A DNA stretch of 64,000 bases, taken from assembly GCA_964446955.1 (NCBI GenBank), contig CAYUQJ010000006.1:1-64000 (forward strand). The letters run 5' to 3'. The stretch is from Leptolinea sp964446955 (lineage in GTDB: Bacteria; Chloroflexota; Anaerolineae; Anaerolineales; Anaerolineaceae). The notes beneath the pieces are model-generated. The model was given only the letters and a program-made list of their open reading frames with translations, searched no databases and was not told the DNA's origin. The translations under genes and the position numbers were made by a program. Positions 25,582 through 34,020 of this stretch are shown here, one piece after another; the first letter of the stretch is position 1, and each line of letters opens with the position of its first letter.

Positions 25582-26184
25582 ATGACAAGAAAGATCGGGA
25601 TATTCATCTATGACCAGGTCGAAGTGCTTGATTTTGCCGGGCCATTCGAAGTATTTGCCACCGCTTCACGCATGCGGAGAAAACAGAATCCGGATGCGGA
25701 AATACCTTTTGAGGTTTTTACCGTGGCTGCCAACAAAAATCCCATCAATGCACGGGGCGGGTTGGTGGTACTGCCTGCCTATGCTTTTGGCAGCCATCCA
25801 TCACCGGATGTGTTGATCATTCCCGGCGGGATAACAGACGGGATCGAGGCGGACCCGGCCGTTTTGGAATGGCTAAAAATGGTGCAACAAAAAGCGGAGA
25901 TAACAGCTTCTGTCTGCACGGGAGCTTTCCTTCTGGCGCGTGCCGGTTTGCTGGACGAAATGCCCGCCACCACGCATTGGGATGACCAGGATGACCTGAA
26001 AGCCATGTACCCGGGAATCCATGTTTTGAAAGGAAAACGCTGGGTGGATAACGGGCGGATCGTAACTTCCGCCGGAATATCAGCAGGGATCAGTATGAGC
26101 CTTCACCTGGTCGCGCGGCTCGAAGGTGAAGACCTTGCCGTAGACACCGCGCGGTTGATGGAATACGACTGGACACCGGCTTGA
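25582..26184 (+). CDS. DJ-1/PfpI (GATase1-like) family protein
   Basis: 200 residues. Starts MTRKIGIFIYDQVEVLDFAGPFEVF, with Glu23 of GPFEV as the usual partner of the nucleophile, PGG oxyanion motif in LIIPGGI, and nucleophile-elbow Cys112 in SVCTGAFLLARAGLLD; ends with TSAGISAGI. This is the branch close to isonitrile hydratases and to the N-terminal domain of FtrA/GATase1-AraC regulators, here without a DNA-binding domain. Could be a hydratase, glyoxalase or small-molecule sensor. Convergent with the integrase gene. A GGAG site lies close to the ATG. Confidence 0.9.
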   Translation: MTRKIGIFIYDQVEVLDFAGPFEVFATASRMRRKQNPDAEIPFEVFTVAANKNPINARGGLVVLPAYAFGSHPSPDVLIIPGGITDGIEADPAVLEWLKMVQQKAEITASVCTGAFLLARAGLLDEMPATTHWDDQDDLKAMYPGIHVLKGKRWVDNGRIVTSAGISAGISMSLHLVARLEGEDLAVDTARLMEYDWTPA

Positions 26185-26245
26185 TGATTAGGTCCGGTTT
26201 CCGGAATGGGTTATCCCGGTCATATCTATCGTTATCGGTGTACCG

Positions 26246-27292
26246 TCAATCATCATCCAGCGAAACACCCTCGTTGGCGATTTCATTGGATTCGATGTAT
26301 CGAAGCGGCATGGCATAACTGGACCAACCTCCGGCATCCATCAACCGTTCCAGCGGAGTGTGCGCGCGGGAGGCCAGGGTGGCCCAGGTGTGACGGCAGT
26401 CGTGTGGAGAAAGGTCTGCCAGTCCGATTTGGCGGCCCAGTAATCGAACCCGGTTGAAAATGGCGCGGATGCTCAACGAACCGCGCAGTGAACCATTTTT
26501 TGTGCTGCCCGCCAGCAGGGCGGGGGATGGATTGCGTATAGATACTCGATCCAATGTAATATACCGGTAGGCGGCTTCCTGTGTGTCCGCGCTGAGACGA
26601 TGGATTTGACGTCGGTCAACCTTGGGACGATAAACTGAAATAATTCCGGCGGTAAGATCTACATCGGACGCCAGAAGTCCAGCTGCTTCGCCGACACGCA
26701 ATCCATGGTCCAGCAACAGGCACATCAACAGGCGGTCGCGGCGGCCCTGTGGTGTGTCGGGTTGATCTTTAAGAAGGGCTGCCTGGGCTGCGGTCAGAAG
26801 CAGAGATTCGGCTTTTTTTGCGCCGATGCGGGTGGGGATATCTTCTCTGCGGCGCTGCTCATCAATCCGCTGACGGTCCCGACGGCGGCTGCGCGCCCGC
26901 ACGGTTTCAATAAGCTGGCTTTCCCCGGGATCAACCATTCCGGCTTTGATGGCCAATCGGGCATAGGTTTTTATGGTGGACAGGTTGACATTGGCGCTGC
27001 CAACGGAATAACCCTGTAACAGCAGCCATTTGTAGTATCCATCAACCAAACCCCAGGTGATACCCCTCCAGGCGGATGGATCATCATGGAGGTGACCGGG
27101 CCGTAATCCTTTTTCACCCAGATACTCGGCAAACAATTCAAGGGCCGCGCGATGACGCCGCAGGGTATTGGGAGCCAGGGTCAGCCGGTAATCGTAGAAA
27201 GCCCCGGCAGCGGCGGCTTGATTTGCCGCCTGTCCCACAGTCTCGCGCAGGTCCAGGTTGGGAAGCAACATCGGTCTGGGATTATCATCCAT
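26246..27292 (-). CDS. Tyrosine recombinase / integrase
   Basis: 348 residues. N-terminal core-binding SAM-like domain (about 20-130) with a basic linker (RARSRRRDRQRIDEQRRR) and a C-terminal catalytic domain. The catalytic set is complete: Arg199 in HGLRVGEA, a candidate Lys224, His297 and Arg300 in HDCRHTW, Trp323 in AGGWSS (in place of the usual His) and nucleophile Tyr332 in PLRYIES. It is a phage-integrase/XerC-like enzyme that stands alone, without phage, transposon or cargo genes. A 10-7-10 bp inverted repeat just upstream (27325-27351) has the geometry of a recombination core site. Confidence 0.93.
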   Translation of the reverse strand: MDDNPRPMLLPNLDLRETVGQAANQAAAAGAFYDYRLTLAPNTLRRHRAALELFAEYLGEKGLRPGHLHDDPSAWRGITWGLVDGYYKWLLLQGYSVGSANVNLSTIKTYARLAIKAGMVDPGESQLIETVRARSRRRDRQRIDEQRRREDIPTRIGAKKAESLLLTAAQAALLKDQPDTPQGRRDRLLMCLLLDHGLRVGEAAGLLASDVDLTAGIISVYRPKVDRRQIHRLSADTQEAAYRYITLDRVSIRNPSPALLAGSTKNGSLRGSLSIRAIFNRVRLLGRQIGLADLSPHDCRHTWATLASRAHTPLERLMDAGGWSSYAMPLRYIESNEIANEGVSLDDD

Positions 27293-27324
27293 AAAGTATC
27301 TGTTGCAATGAATATACCGTTAAT

Positions 27325-27351
27325 ATACCGATTTGTATAATAAATCGGTAT
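27325..27351. repeat. lox/dif-like inverted repeat upstream of the integrase
   Basis: Perfect 10-bp arms ATACCGATTT and AAATCGGTAT around a 7-bp centre GTATAAT. Extra copies of ATACCG occur on both sides (27313, 27358). The 27-bp arm-centre-arm layout matches tyrosine-recombinase crossover sites; alternatively it is an operator, as TATAAT in the centre could be a promoter element. It is 33 bp before the integrase ATG. Confidence 0.55.
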
Positions 27352-27388
27352 TAATAAATACCGACTTTTTCTTTTCAATTGGGCCACA

Positions 27389-29566
27389 TCAGGTGGATTC
27401 TGGTTCGTAAACGGTTACGATGTCTTCCAGATTCTTCAGGAATACCTCTACAACTTTGGGATCAAAATGACTGCCCGAATTCTTTTCAATATAGGCTTTC
27501 ACATCATCCGGATGCCATGCCACACGATACGGCCGGTCGCTGGTCAATGCGTCCCATACGTCAACTATCGCGAATACCCGTGCCGGAAGTGGGATCATCT
27601 CCCCTTCCAGATGGTCGGGGTATCCGGTTCCATCCCATTTTTCATGATGGTACCGCGGGATGACCAGCGAAGGATGTAGATATTCAATTGGATTGAGCAT
27701 TTCATACGCATATACAGGATGTTTGCGCATGATCACCCATTCCTCCGCGTTTAGCGCGCCTTTTTTAAAGAGTATTTCATCCGGTATTCCCATCTTTCCG
27801 ATGTCATGGAGCAATGCTCCCCGGCGCAGGTGCAAAAATTCACTCTGATCAATTCCCATTCGGGCGGCCAGCTTCAAGGTCATATTGGTCACCCGTAAAC
27901 TGTGTCCTTCTGTTTCACGGTCGCGCAGATCCAGCGCCTTCGACCACCCTTCGATGGTCGCGTCATAGGCTTGAGCCAGTTCAGCGTTGGCCTGCACTAC
28001 TCGTTCTTCCGCCTTTTTCCGGGCGGTGATCTCAATGGATACCCCGAGAACCTGATCCACCTTCCCGTCCGGTCCGTAGATCGGCCGTTTGATGGTTTGC
28101 AGGTAATGTTCCCGTCCGTGCGTATCGACGATACGTTCCTCCGGCAGAACGATCTCGCGTTTATGATCAATGACATCAAGGTCTTCATGGCGCCAGCGTA
28201 TGACCTGGGCAACATCGTGATGCAAGTCCTTATCGGTTTTGCCAACAATGTCATCGATGGTCAGGTTGTCAAAACGGGCAGCCGCTTCATTGATCAACGT
28301 GTAGTGACCATCACGGTCACGGGCATAGATCAGACTGGGATTTGTATCCAACACCTGACGCAGGAACATGGTTTGCCGGTCACGGTCTTTTTGCGCCACC
28401 TCGCGTTCCATGATCTCTGCCTTAAGTTCCCGGTTCAATTTCTCGAGCTCCCGGGTTCGTTCCTTAATACGCTTTTCCAAGTCTTCCTTGCTCAGCACCA
28501 GGTCCTTTTCTGTCCGGGTGTGTTCATCAATGTCTTTTCGGGCACGATCCAACAGAATGGCATTTTCGATGGCAATGCTGGCCTGCGTGGAATATAACCA
28601 GACTGCCTGCCGGCAGAATGATTCCGTGTCCTCGGCCAGGGCGTCAGATTGATCCTGACAATGGCTCGCAAGAGGATGGCTGGCTTTTAGGTAACCGCTT
28701 GCTTCCGATCCTTCCAATCGGATCAAAGCGAGCAGAGAGTCACCCATTTGCCATATTGTTCCTCCAGGCTGTAATTCAGACGTATTGGCCTGCCCTGCCC
28801 CATTGGAATCACTTCCAAATTTTACGGACAACCGGGTAGCACCAACCTTTTTTAGATCTTTTGGGTTCTGGGTAACAAGCATAAGAAGGTCCCAGGCCCG
28901 CCCCTGATTTTCTTCTTCAAGTTGGGTTATGTCGAGTTCTTTTTTGATGTAAGTGGCTACACGCATTCTTGAAGATTCTGCATCTTTTAGATACAAACCC
29001 ACAAACCCGTAACCCAGCGATTCGCCGACTACACGCACCACTCGATCCAGAACCTTGTCCAATTCTGTATAACGGCTGAACGTCCGGCCAAGATCAAGTA
29101 CCTCGCCCAGCCGTTGATTCAACCGGCGCTGTTTCTCATACGCGCTGATCAATTCTGCTGTTTTTCGGGCTTCCGTCGGTATCTCGGCGAGCAACACGAC
29201 CGTTTCGCCGGTTTCCGGATCCGGCGGCCTGCTGATGACCTGTACAGCCAGCTTGCTTTTGTCAGGCCGGTTGAGAATCGCGCGAAACAAAACCTGCCCC
29301 GGCCCTTTCAACAACTCTTTCGCCGTCACACCGCCATCCGGTGTGGGAGTGACCATGCTGTCCAACGACTTGCCAAGCAGGCTTGATGCTGAACTCACCC
29401 GGCATAAAGCAGCCGCCGTAGAATTGAGATCTCTGATCCGGTAGTTCCTGTCCACCACAAATAGTGCTGCAGGAAGTGAGTTGAGGAGATTCCTGGCGTT
29501 ATGATCAGAGCCGTCCGGGACGGCTGATTTTCGCGTTGAGTCTCCTCCGGAATTGGCAGACGGCAT
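27389..29566 (-). CDS. PAS-GAF-PAS sensor with HD-GYP domain (probable c-di-GMP phosphodiesterase)
   Basis: 725 residues, no membrane span. Order: N-terminal PAS (about 25-130), GAF-like region (about 155-330), coiled coil (about 335-395), second PAS with PAC (about 395-515), then HD-GYP (about 525-720). Catalytic HD is in LLHDIGKMGIP (587-588), followed by MRKHPVYAYEML, and the GYP motif in DGTGYPDHL (648-650), so the domain looks active. HD-GYP enzymes break c-di-GMP to GMP or pGpG. Divergent from a diguanylate cyclase across 361 bp, giving an opposing pair. Soluble sensing of a small ligand or redox state is likely. Confidence 0.92.
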   Translation of the reverse strand: MPSANSGGDSTRKSAVPDGSDHNARNLLNSLPAALFVVDRNYRIRDLNSTAAALCRVSSASSLLGKSLDSMVTPTPDGGVTAKELLKGPGQVLFRAILNRPDKSKLAVQVISRPPDPETGETVVLLAEIPTEARKTAELISAYEKQRRLNQRLGEVLDLGRTFSRYTELDKVLDRVVRVVGESLGYGFVGLYLKDAESSRMRVATYIKKELDITQLEEENQGRAWDLLMLVTQNPKDLKKVGATRLSVKFGSDSNGAGQANTSELQPGGTIWQMGDSLLALIRLEGSEASGYLKASHPLASHCQDQSDALAEDTESFCRQAVWLYSTQASIAIENAILLDRARKDIDEHTRTEKDLVLSKEDLEKRIKERTRELEKLNRELKAEIMEREVAQKDRDRQTMFLRQVLDTNPSLIYARDRDGHYTLINEAAARFDNLTIDDIVGKTDKDLHHDVAQVIRWRHEDLDVIDHKREIVLPEERIVDTHGREHYLQTIKRPIYGPDGKVDQVLGVSIEITARKKAEERVVQANAELAQAYDATIEGWSKALDLRDRETEGHSLRVTNMTLKLAARMGIDQSEFLHLRRGALLHDIGKMGIPDEILFKKGALNAEEWVIMRKHPVYAYEMLNPIEYLHPSLVIPRYHHEKWDGTGYPDHLEGEMIPLPARVFAIVDVWDALTSDRPYRVAWHPDDVKAYIEKNSGSHFDPKVVEVFLKNLEDIVTVYEPEST

Positions 29567-29927
29567 ATTTTTGTAACTCCCGTATTTGATATTTCAAGGC
29601 AATTTGGGGCCAACCAATGTATCTTTTAGCTCCCCACATAACTACCGTCTGGAAAACAGTCCGGGTGAAGCCACACTGAATCATCCAGCAGATCACTGGC
29701 CCGGTAGTAATCATACTATAAACCAACTGGCGTAAAAATTCCATAAATTTTTCCGGTTAATGCCAGATTAAGATAGTCAAAGGCCGTTCATTTTTCTATA
29801 ATGAATAAAATATGAATTATTTGTAACAAGCAAACCTGAAGAGCGCGAGAGGCATAATAGCCATCAGGGGGCGACCAAGAATGACTGCCGGAATCAACAA
29901 GGCGGGGGCTAATGAGCGAGGTCCACA
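29567..29927. other. Divergent intergenic region of the c-di-GMP gene pair
   Basis: 361 bp with no coding sequence I can support. It holds the candidate plus-strand promoter at 29774-29802 and must hold the minus-strand promoter of the HD-GYP gene (TATAGT/TATGAT-like steps occur near 29710-29720). A 7-codon ATG frame (29912-29935) overlaps the TTG start of the cyclase gene and might be a leader peptide. Confidence 0.45.
29774..29802 (+). promoter_or_regulatory. Candidate promoter of the REC-GGDEF gene
   Basis: TAGTCA (29774-29779), 17-base spacer, TATAAT (29797-29802), giving a 5' leader of about 120 bases before the TTG start. Confidence 0.5.
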
Positions 29928-32585
29928 TTGCGTAAACCTTCATTATTAAGAGTTCTGATCGTAGAAGATGAAGCGATTGTCAGTAAGCTGATACAAAACC
30001 AGCTTGAAAGACTCGGCTATCAGGTTGCCGGAATTGCCAGCGACGCAGCTTCGGCAATCCAGTTGGCGCGCGAAGCAAAACCCGGTCTGATCATCATGGA
30101 TCTCCATTTAACTAATCTGGAAACCGGCGAAGAAGACCCTGAAGCGGGTATTAGAACGACCATTGCGATCCAGAAAGCCTTCCCCACTCCGGTCATCATG
30201 TTGACCGCCTATGAAAATCCAGAGATCATTCAACGGGCTGTTGAAGCAGGAGTTGGTGCATACCTGGTCAAACCGGTCCAGGACGTAGAGCTGGAACGTG
30301 CCATTATCACATCCCTCTCCCGGTTTGACGACCTGATGACCCTCCGCAGAGTAAATTCCGAGCTAAACCGGGCCAACCTGAACCTGATCGCCGAAGTGAC
30401 AGCCCGTATTCACGCGGAAGATGCCGCCCAGAACCACGCCAGGCAGATGTCGTTGTTGTATGAAACATCACTGGCACTGTCAACGCAAATGGACCTGGAA
30501 AACCTGCTGACGACCATCGTGGAACAGGCCACTAAATTGATCCCATCCAGCAATTCCGCGTTGTACCTGCTGGATGAAGAAAATCGTAAATTAAACCTGG
30601 TGGTGAAGTGCAACTTCCCCGGTGCGGCTGACAACATCGACCTGTTGTTGGGTGAAAAGATCGCCGGCCGGGTCGCCTTGACGGGAGAGCCGCTCCAGGT
30701 GGAGGATCTTGCCAGTTGGGATAAACAGATAAACGCGAAGAATGCCACGACAAGGCGTGTCTTATCAACACCGTTGAAGGTTGGCGGGCGTATCCTGGGG
30801 GTTATCAACATCGGAGACATGGTTTCGAGCGGCGCTTTTTCCGAGGATGACACGCATCTTGTGCAGTTATTCGCCGACCAGACGGCCATACTCATCGAAA
30901 ACGCGCGGTTATATACCAGTGTGATGCGCGAAAAGAATTTCCGTAAAGCCGTTGAAGAATCCGTCATGTCCGGTATTTCGGTTAATGATCTTGATGGGCA
31001 GATCACATATATTAATCCGGCTTTCTGCCGCATGATCGGCTTCTCGAATAAGGAATTACAGGGAAGAAAACCTCCCTTTGCCTATTGGCCGTCAGATGAG
31101 GTTGAGAACCTGACAGACCTCTACAACTCTGCCCTGGATGATGACTTTCCAGAAGCAGGGGTTGAAGTCCGGTTACAGCGCAAGGATGGGCAGCGCTTTG
31201 ACGCCCTGCTCTTGCTTTCCCCCATGCGTGACAACAAAGGCAGAACAACCGGATGTCTGACAGCCATCACGGACATTTCAGCCCTGAAACTGGCTGAACG
31301 GCGGGTGCGCGAAAGCGAGGAGGTGTATCGCACCCTGGCAGAGAACTACCCGAATGGGATCGTCAGCTTCTTTGATCGCGACCTGCGGTGCACATTGATC
31401 GAAGGTGACGGTCTTGGACTCTTCCATGCCCATGACGTGTATCTGGAAGGGAAAACGTTACCGGAGGTGTTCCCGGAGGAAGCGGAGACCGTCCGGACGC
31501 TGGAACGATCGATCCTGGACGCGTTTCACGGCACAAGGAAATCCATCGACATCTCACTGCTCGACAGGATGTTCAATGTATTCTTTATACCCGTTCGCGC
31601 GGCAGACGGACTGGTCGATAAAGTTATGGTGATGAGCCAGGATATCACCACACAGAATGAAAGCAGGGCGCGCCTCATCGCCAGCGAAGCCCGTTACCGC
31701 GCCATCGTTCAGGATCAAACGGACTTTATCTGCCGGGTGTTACCGGATGGCGAGATCACCTTTGTCAATGAAGCATTCTGTCAGTATTATGGCTTTAGCG
31801 AAACCCAGCTCATCGGGAAATCCATCCTTCCATTCCTTTCGTTCCTGCAAATTCCCTCGGCTTCATCCATTACTGCCCGTCTGACACCCGAAAATCCGGT
31901 TACGCGGTTTGAACAGAGTCAAAAACATAGTGATGGCCGCATCCGCTGGCAGCAGTGGAGCATACATGGTCTGTTTAAAGAGGATGGGTCACTGGAGGAA
32001 TTACAGGCGGTTGGACACGATATTACCGAGCGTAAACAACGGGAAGAGGAATTGCTCGACCTGGGAACGCACGACAACCTGACCGGGCTGTTCAACCAGA
32101 ATTACTTTAAATCAGAAATGGACCGCTTGAGCAATAGCAGTAACTATCCGGTGAGCATCATTTTTGGGGACGTGGACGGTTTAAAGATCACAAATGATAC
32201 CTATGGCCACGCTGCTGGAGACCGGTTACTACGACAGACGGCGACCATATTGAAAAGCGCTTTCCGGCCGGAAGATGTGATCGCGAGGATCGGCGGCGAT
32301 GAATTTGCCGTTCTTCTGCCGCGTACCAACGAGAAAACGGTCAGTGAGATTATGAAACGCGTCCGTGATTCTCTGGAAAATTACAACGAGAAAAACCGCC
32401 AAAAATCACCCAAAAAGCGGGATGTCAATATTAATATGTCTCTTGGTTATGCCACGGCAGAGGACGGGCAGCCACTGGATAAAACACTGGAACTGGCTGA
32501 CAAGGCGATGTTCCAGGAAAAGGCGGCTCGCGGCGGGCGGGATACAGGCCCACTTTTGGAGAACCAAAACCAGTTGAAAGTATGA
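29928..32585 (+). CDS. Response regulator-type diguanylate cyclase (REC-GAF-PAS-PAS-PAS-GGDEF)
   Basis: 885 residues from a TTG start, the only start that keeps the whole receiver domain; GCGAGG precedes it. REC (about 7-125, phospho-Asp58 in IIMDLHL), GAF (about 180-325), two or three PAS domains (about 340-715), GGDEF (about 725-875). The active site GGDEF (789-793) is intact and an inhibitory RxxD site (RPED, 780-783) sits five residues before it, so it should make c-di-GMP and be product-inhibited. No membrane span. It has no adjacent histidine kinase, and the divergent HD-GYP gene encodes the opposing activity. Confidence 0.93.
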   Translation: MRKPSLLRVLIVEDEAIVSKLIQNQLERLGYQVAGIASDAASAIQLAREAKPGLIIMDLHLTNLETGEEDPEAGIRTTIAIQKAFPTPVIMLTAYENPEIIQRAVEAGVGAYLVKPVQDVELERAIITSLSRFDDLMTLRRVNSELNRANLNLIAEVTARIHAEDAAQNHARQMSLLYETSLALSTQMDLENLLTTIVEQATKLIPSSNSALYLLDEENRKLNLVVKCNFPGAADNIDLLLGEKIAGRVALTGEPLQVEDLASWDKQINAKNATTRRVLSTPLKVGGRILGVINIGDMVSSGAFSEDDTHLVQLFADQTAILIENARLYTSVMREKNFRKAVEESVMSGISVNDLDGQITYINPAFCRMIGFSNKELQGRKPPFAYWPSDEVENLTDLYNSALDDDFPEAGVEVRLQRKDGQRFDALLLLSPMRDNKGRTTGCLTAITDISALKLAERRVRESEEVYRTLAENYPNGIVSFFDRDLRCTLIEGDGLGLFHAHDVYLEGKTLPEVFPEEAETVRTLERSILDAFHGTRKSIDISLLDRMFNVFFIPVRAADGLVDKVMVMSQDITTQNESRARLIASEARYRAIVQDQTDFICRVLPDGEITFVNEAFCQYYGFSETQLIGKSILPFLSFLQIPSASSITARLTPENPVTRFEQSQKHSDGRIRWQQWSIHGLFKEDGSLEELQAVGHDITERKQREEELLDLGTHDNLTGLFNQNYFKSEMDRLSNSSNYPVSIIFGDVDGLKITNDTYGHAAGDRLLRQTATILKSAFRPEDVIARIGGDEFAVLLPRTNEKTVSEIMKRVRDSLENYNEKNRQKSPKKRDVNINMSLGYATAEDGQPLDKTLELADKAMFQEKAARGGRDTGPLLENQNQLKV

Positions 32586-32668
32586 GTCCCTTTTGACAGG
32601 TGGGAGATTGAATCTGCACTATAATTGCGCCGACACGAGATATTTATTAAAAAGAGTACCCTGAAAAT

Positions 32669-32836
32669 TTGGCCAACAAAGCAGAATCCCCGTTAATGCC
32701 AGAAACAACCTGCCAGGCAACAACCGGTGGCTGGTACGGATCAACAACAATGATCCAGCAGCCGGTGGTTGCAATTAACGATTCGCATTTTCCGTGTGGA
32801 CGTATGGAGCCGTCATTTGTACATTTTGCAATTTGA
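32669..32836 (+). CDS. Possible small protein overlapping the RNase H-like gene (uncertain)
   Basis: A 55-codon frame from a TTG at 32669 (internal ATG at 32696) to a TGA at 32836, in a different frame from the RNase H-like gene it overlaps. It encodes a mixed-composition peptide with two Cys and no membrane span or recognised domain. A TATAAT at 32620-32625 lies upstream. It may be chance; the only support is its location in an otherwise empty promoter-proximal gap. Confidence 0.2.
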   Translation: MANKAESPLMPETTCQATTGGWYGSTTMIQQPVVAINDSHFPCGRMEPSFVHFAI

Positions 32837-33377
32837 CGGACTTTATCATCCCCTCCCGGTGGATGCCGGCGGATATCCGGGCATAATGTGTTACGGATGG
32901 TTGATCTGTCGCGACGATGAGATACTGGCACAGGGATACGGCGGGTTCGCCCACTGGAAACTCGCCACGTCGAACGGGGCGGAATACCTGGCCCTTATCG
33001 CCGGGCTGGAAGCGCTGATCGAACTGCGCGCCACCGATGAACCGGTGGTCATTCGAGGGGACGCGCGCACGATCATCGACCAGATGCAAAGCCGTGTGCT
33101 GACCCATTCGCCCCGGGTTCAGCAATTCCGCCGGAAAGCACGGCGCCTCTGCCGCCACCTTAATGACATCCACTGGGATTGGACACCGCGCCGGGAAAAC
33201 CGCCATGCCGACCGCCTGACCCGTCAGGCATTGGACATGGTGCGGACAAAGAATCCGTCCTTTTTCTCGCCGGATATCAACGGCCTTTTCCCGCTAGAAT
33301 CCCGTGATGGGTTGCAGCCGATCTATCACTATTCGACCCTCCCTTCCAATGGAAGGCTGGCGTTTACCCTGAATTAA
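32769..33377 (+). CDS. RNase HI-like protein (RVT_3 type)
   Basis: About 202 residues if the TTG at 32769 is used; GTG at 32796 is an alternative because the fold only begins near YILQFDGLYHP. Four acidic catalytic positions of RNase H are visible: Asp in QFDG, Glu in NGAEYLALIAGLEAL, Asp in IRGDARTIIDQM and Asp in NRHADRLTRQA. It fits the small RNase H-like family related to RnhA and plant/bacterial RVT_3 proteins, which cleave RNA in RNA-DNA hybrids, although many members are untested. The long loop after the first strand (PVDAGGYPGIMCYGWLI) is normal for the branch. No neighbours suggest a special role. Confidence 0.8.
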   Translation: MQLTIRIFRVDVWSRHLYILQFDGLYHPLPVDAGGYPGIMCYGWLICRDDEILAQGYGGFAHWKLATSNGAEYLALIAGLEALIELRATDEPVVIRGDARTIIDQMQSRVLTHSPRVQQFRRKARRLCRHLNDIHWDWTPRRENRHADRLTRQALDMVRTKNPSFFSPDINGLFPLESRDGLQPIYHYSTLPSNGRLAFTLN

Positions 33378-33385
33378 AACGAAAA

Positions 33386-33409
33386 AATCCCCGGGAGAAC
33401 GTGGGGATT
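33386..33409 (-). terminator. Terminator between the RNase H-like and VOC genes
   Basis: 7-bp stem AATCCCC / GGGGATT with T-run on the minus strand (positions 33386 down), ending the VOC gene; it may also stop the convergent RNase H-like transcript. Confidence 0.65.
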
Positions 33410-33432
33410 CTTTCACTCCGGGCGGTCCGGTG

Positions 33433-33918
33433 TTATTTCGCGGCGGCTATGATCTGGTTCACAATATCCAGCGGCATATATGTACGCTTCGTGATCTCTT
33501 CCGGAGTGGCTCCACCCGCCAGCATGCGCAGAATGACCGCATCCATGGGTTCACCGATCTCAATGATATGACCATCCGGGTCGTAGAAGCGGATAACCCG
33601 CTGCCCCCAGGGTTGTTCCTGCACACGGTGAATGAACGACACAGAACCATTGTCCAGCCTGGCAAAGACCTCATCCAGTTCACGGGTTTCGAAATACAGT
33701 TCGGCCGCGTGTTTTTCGCCGCCTGTCCCGCTGTGGTTAACATCGCCAAAGATGGATTGATTCGCGATATCCAGCTGCCAGAGGGCAAAACCACCGGCGT
33801 AACCCACATTCAAACCATGGTCCATTTCCGGTTTCTGTTCCAAAACGCCCTCATAGAACGTGCGCGAAACCTTAATATCTTTTACAAAAATGACTGACGA
33901 CTCCAGTTTGATATTCAT
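33433..33918 (-). CDS. Glyoxalase/bleomycin-resistance (VOC) family protein
   Basis: 161 residues from the ATG at 33918 (GGAGG five bases upstream; the frame continues to 33969 without a site). One VOC module: ESSVIFVKDIKVSRTFYEGVL, then HAAELYFETRELDEVF, and the C-terminal RVIRFYDPDGHIIEIGEP with the metal-position Glu. A C-terminal tail of about 40 residues (ILRMLAGGATPEEITKRTYM) looks like a small helical add-on and is unusual. Such proteins bind or isomerise small molecules as dimers; the substrate is unknown. It lies next to an AraC/GyrI-type regulator on the same strand, a common detoxification pairing. Confidence 0.88.
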   Translation of the reverse strand: MNIKLESSVIFVKDIKVSRTFYEGVLEQKPEMDHGLNVGYAGGFALWQLDIANQSIFGDVNHSGTGGEKHAAELYFETRELDEVFARLDNGSVSFIHRVQEQPWGQRVIRFYDPDGHIIEIGEPMDAVILRMLAGGATPEEITKRTYMPLDIVNQIIAAAK

Positions 33919-34020
33919 GTTTCCTCCGAATGTTTTGATACCTGAATTATCCCGTGAACCGGACAGCACAGATATCCCCCTCTTGCGGTTGAATGTACCG
34001 TTCTTGCGATTATCAACCGG

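Noticed and set aside
26246..27351. Integrative element or prophage around the integrase
   Set aside because: No tRNA attachment site, no capsid, replication or cargo genes on either side; neighbours are ordinary chromosomal genes.
32593..32625. TTGACA and TATAAT as a consensus promoter for the RNase H-like gene
   Set aside because: Spacing is 21 bases, too long for a normal sigma-70 promoter; at most the TATAAT may be used.
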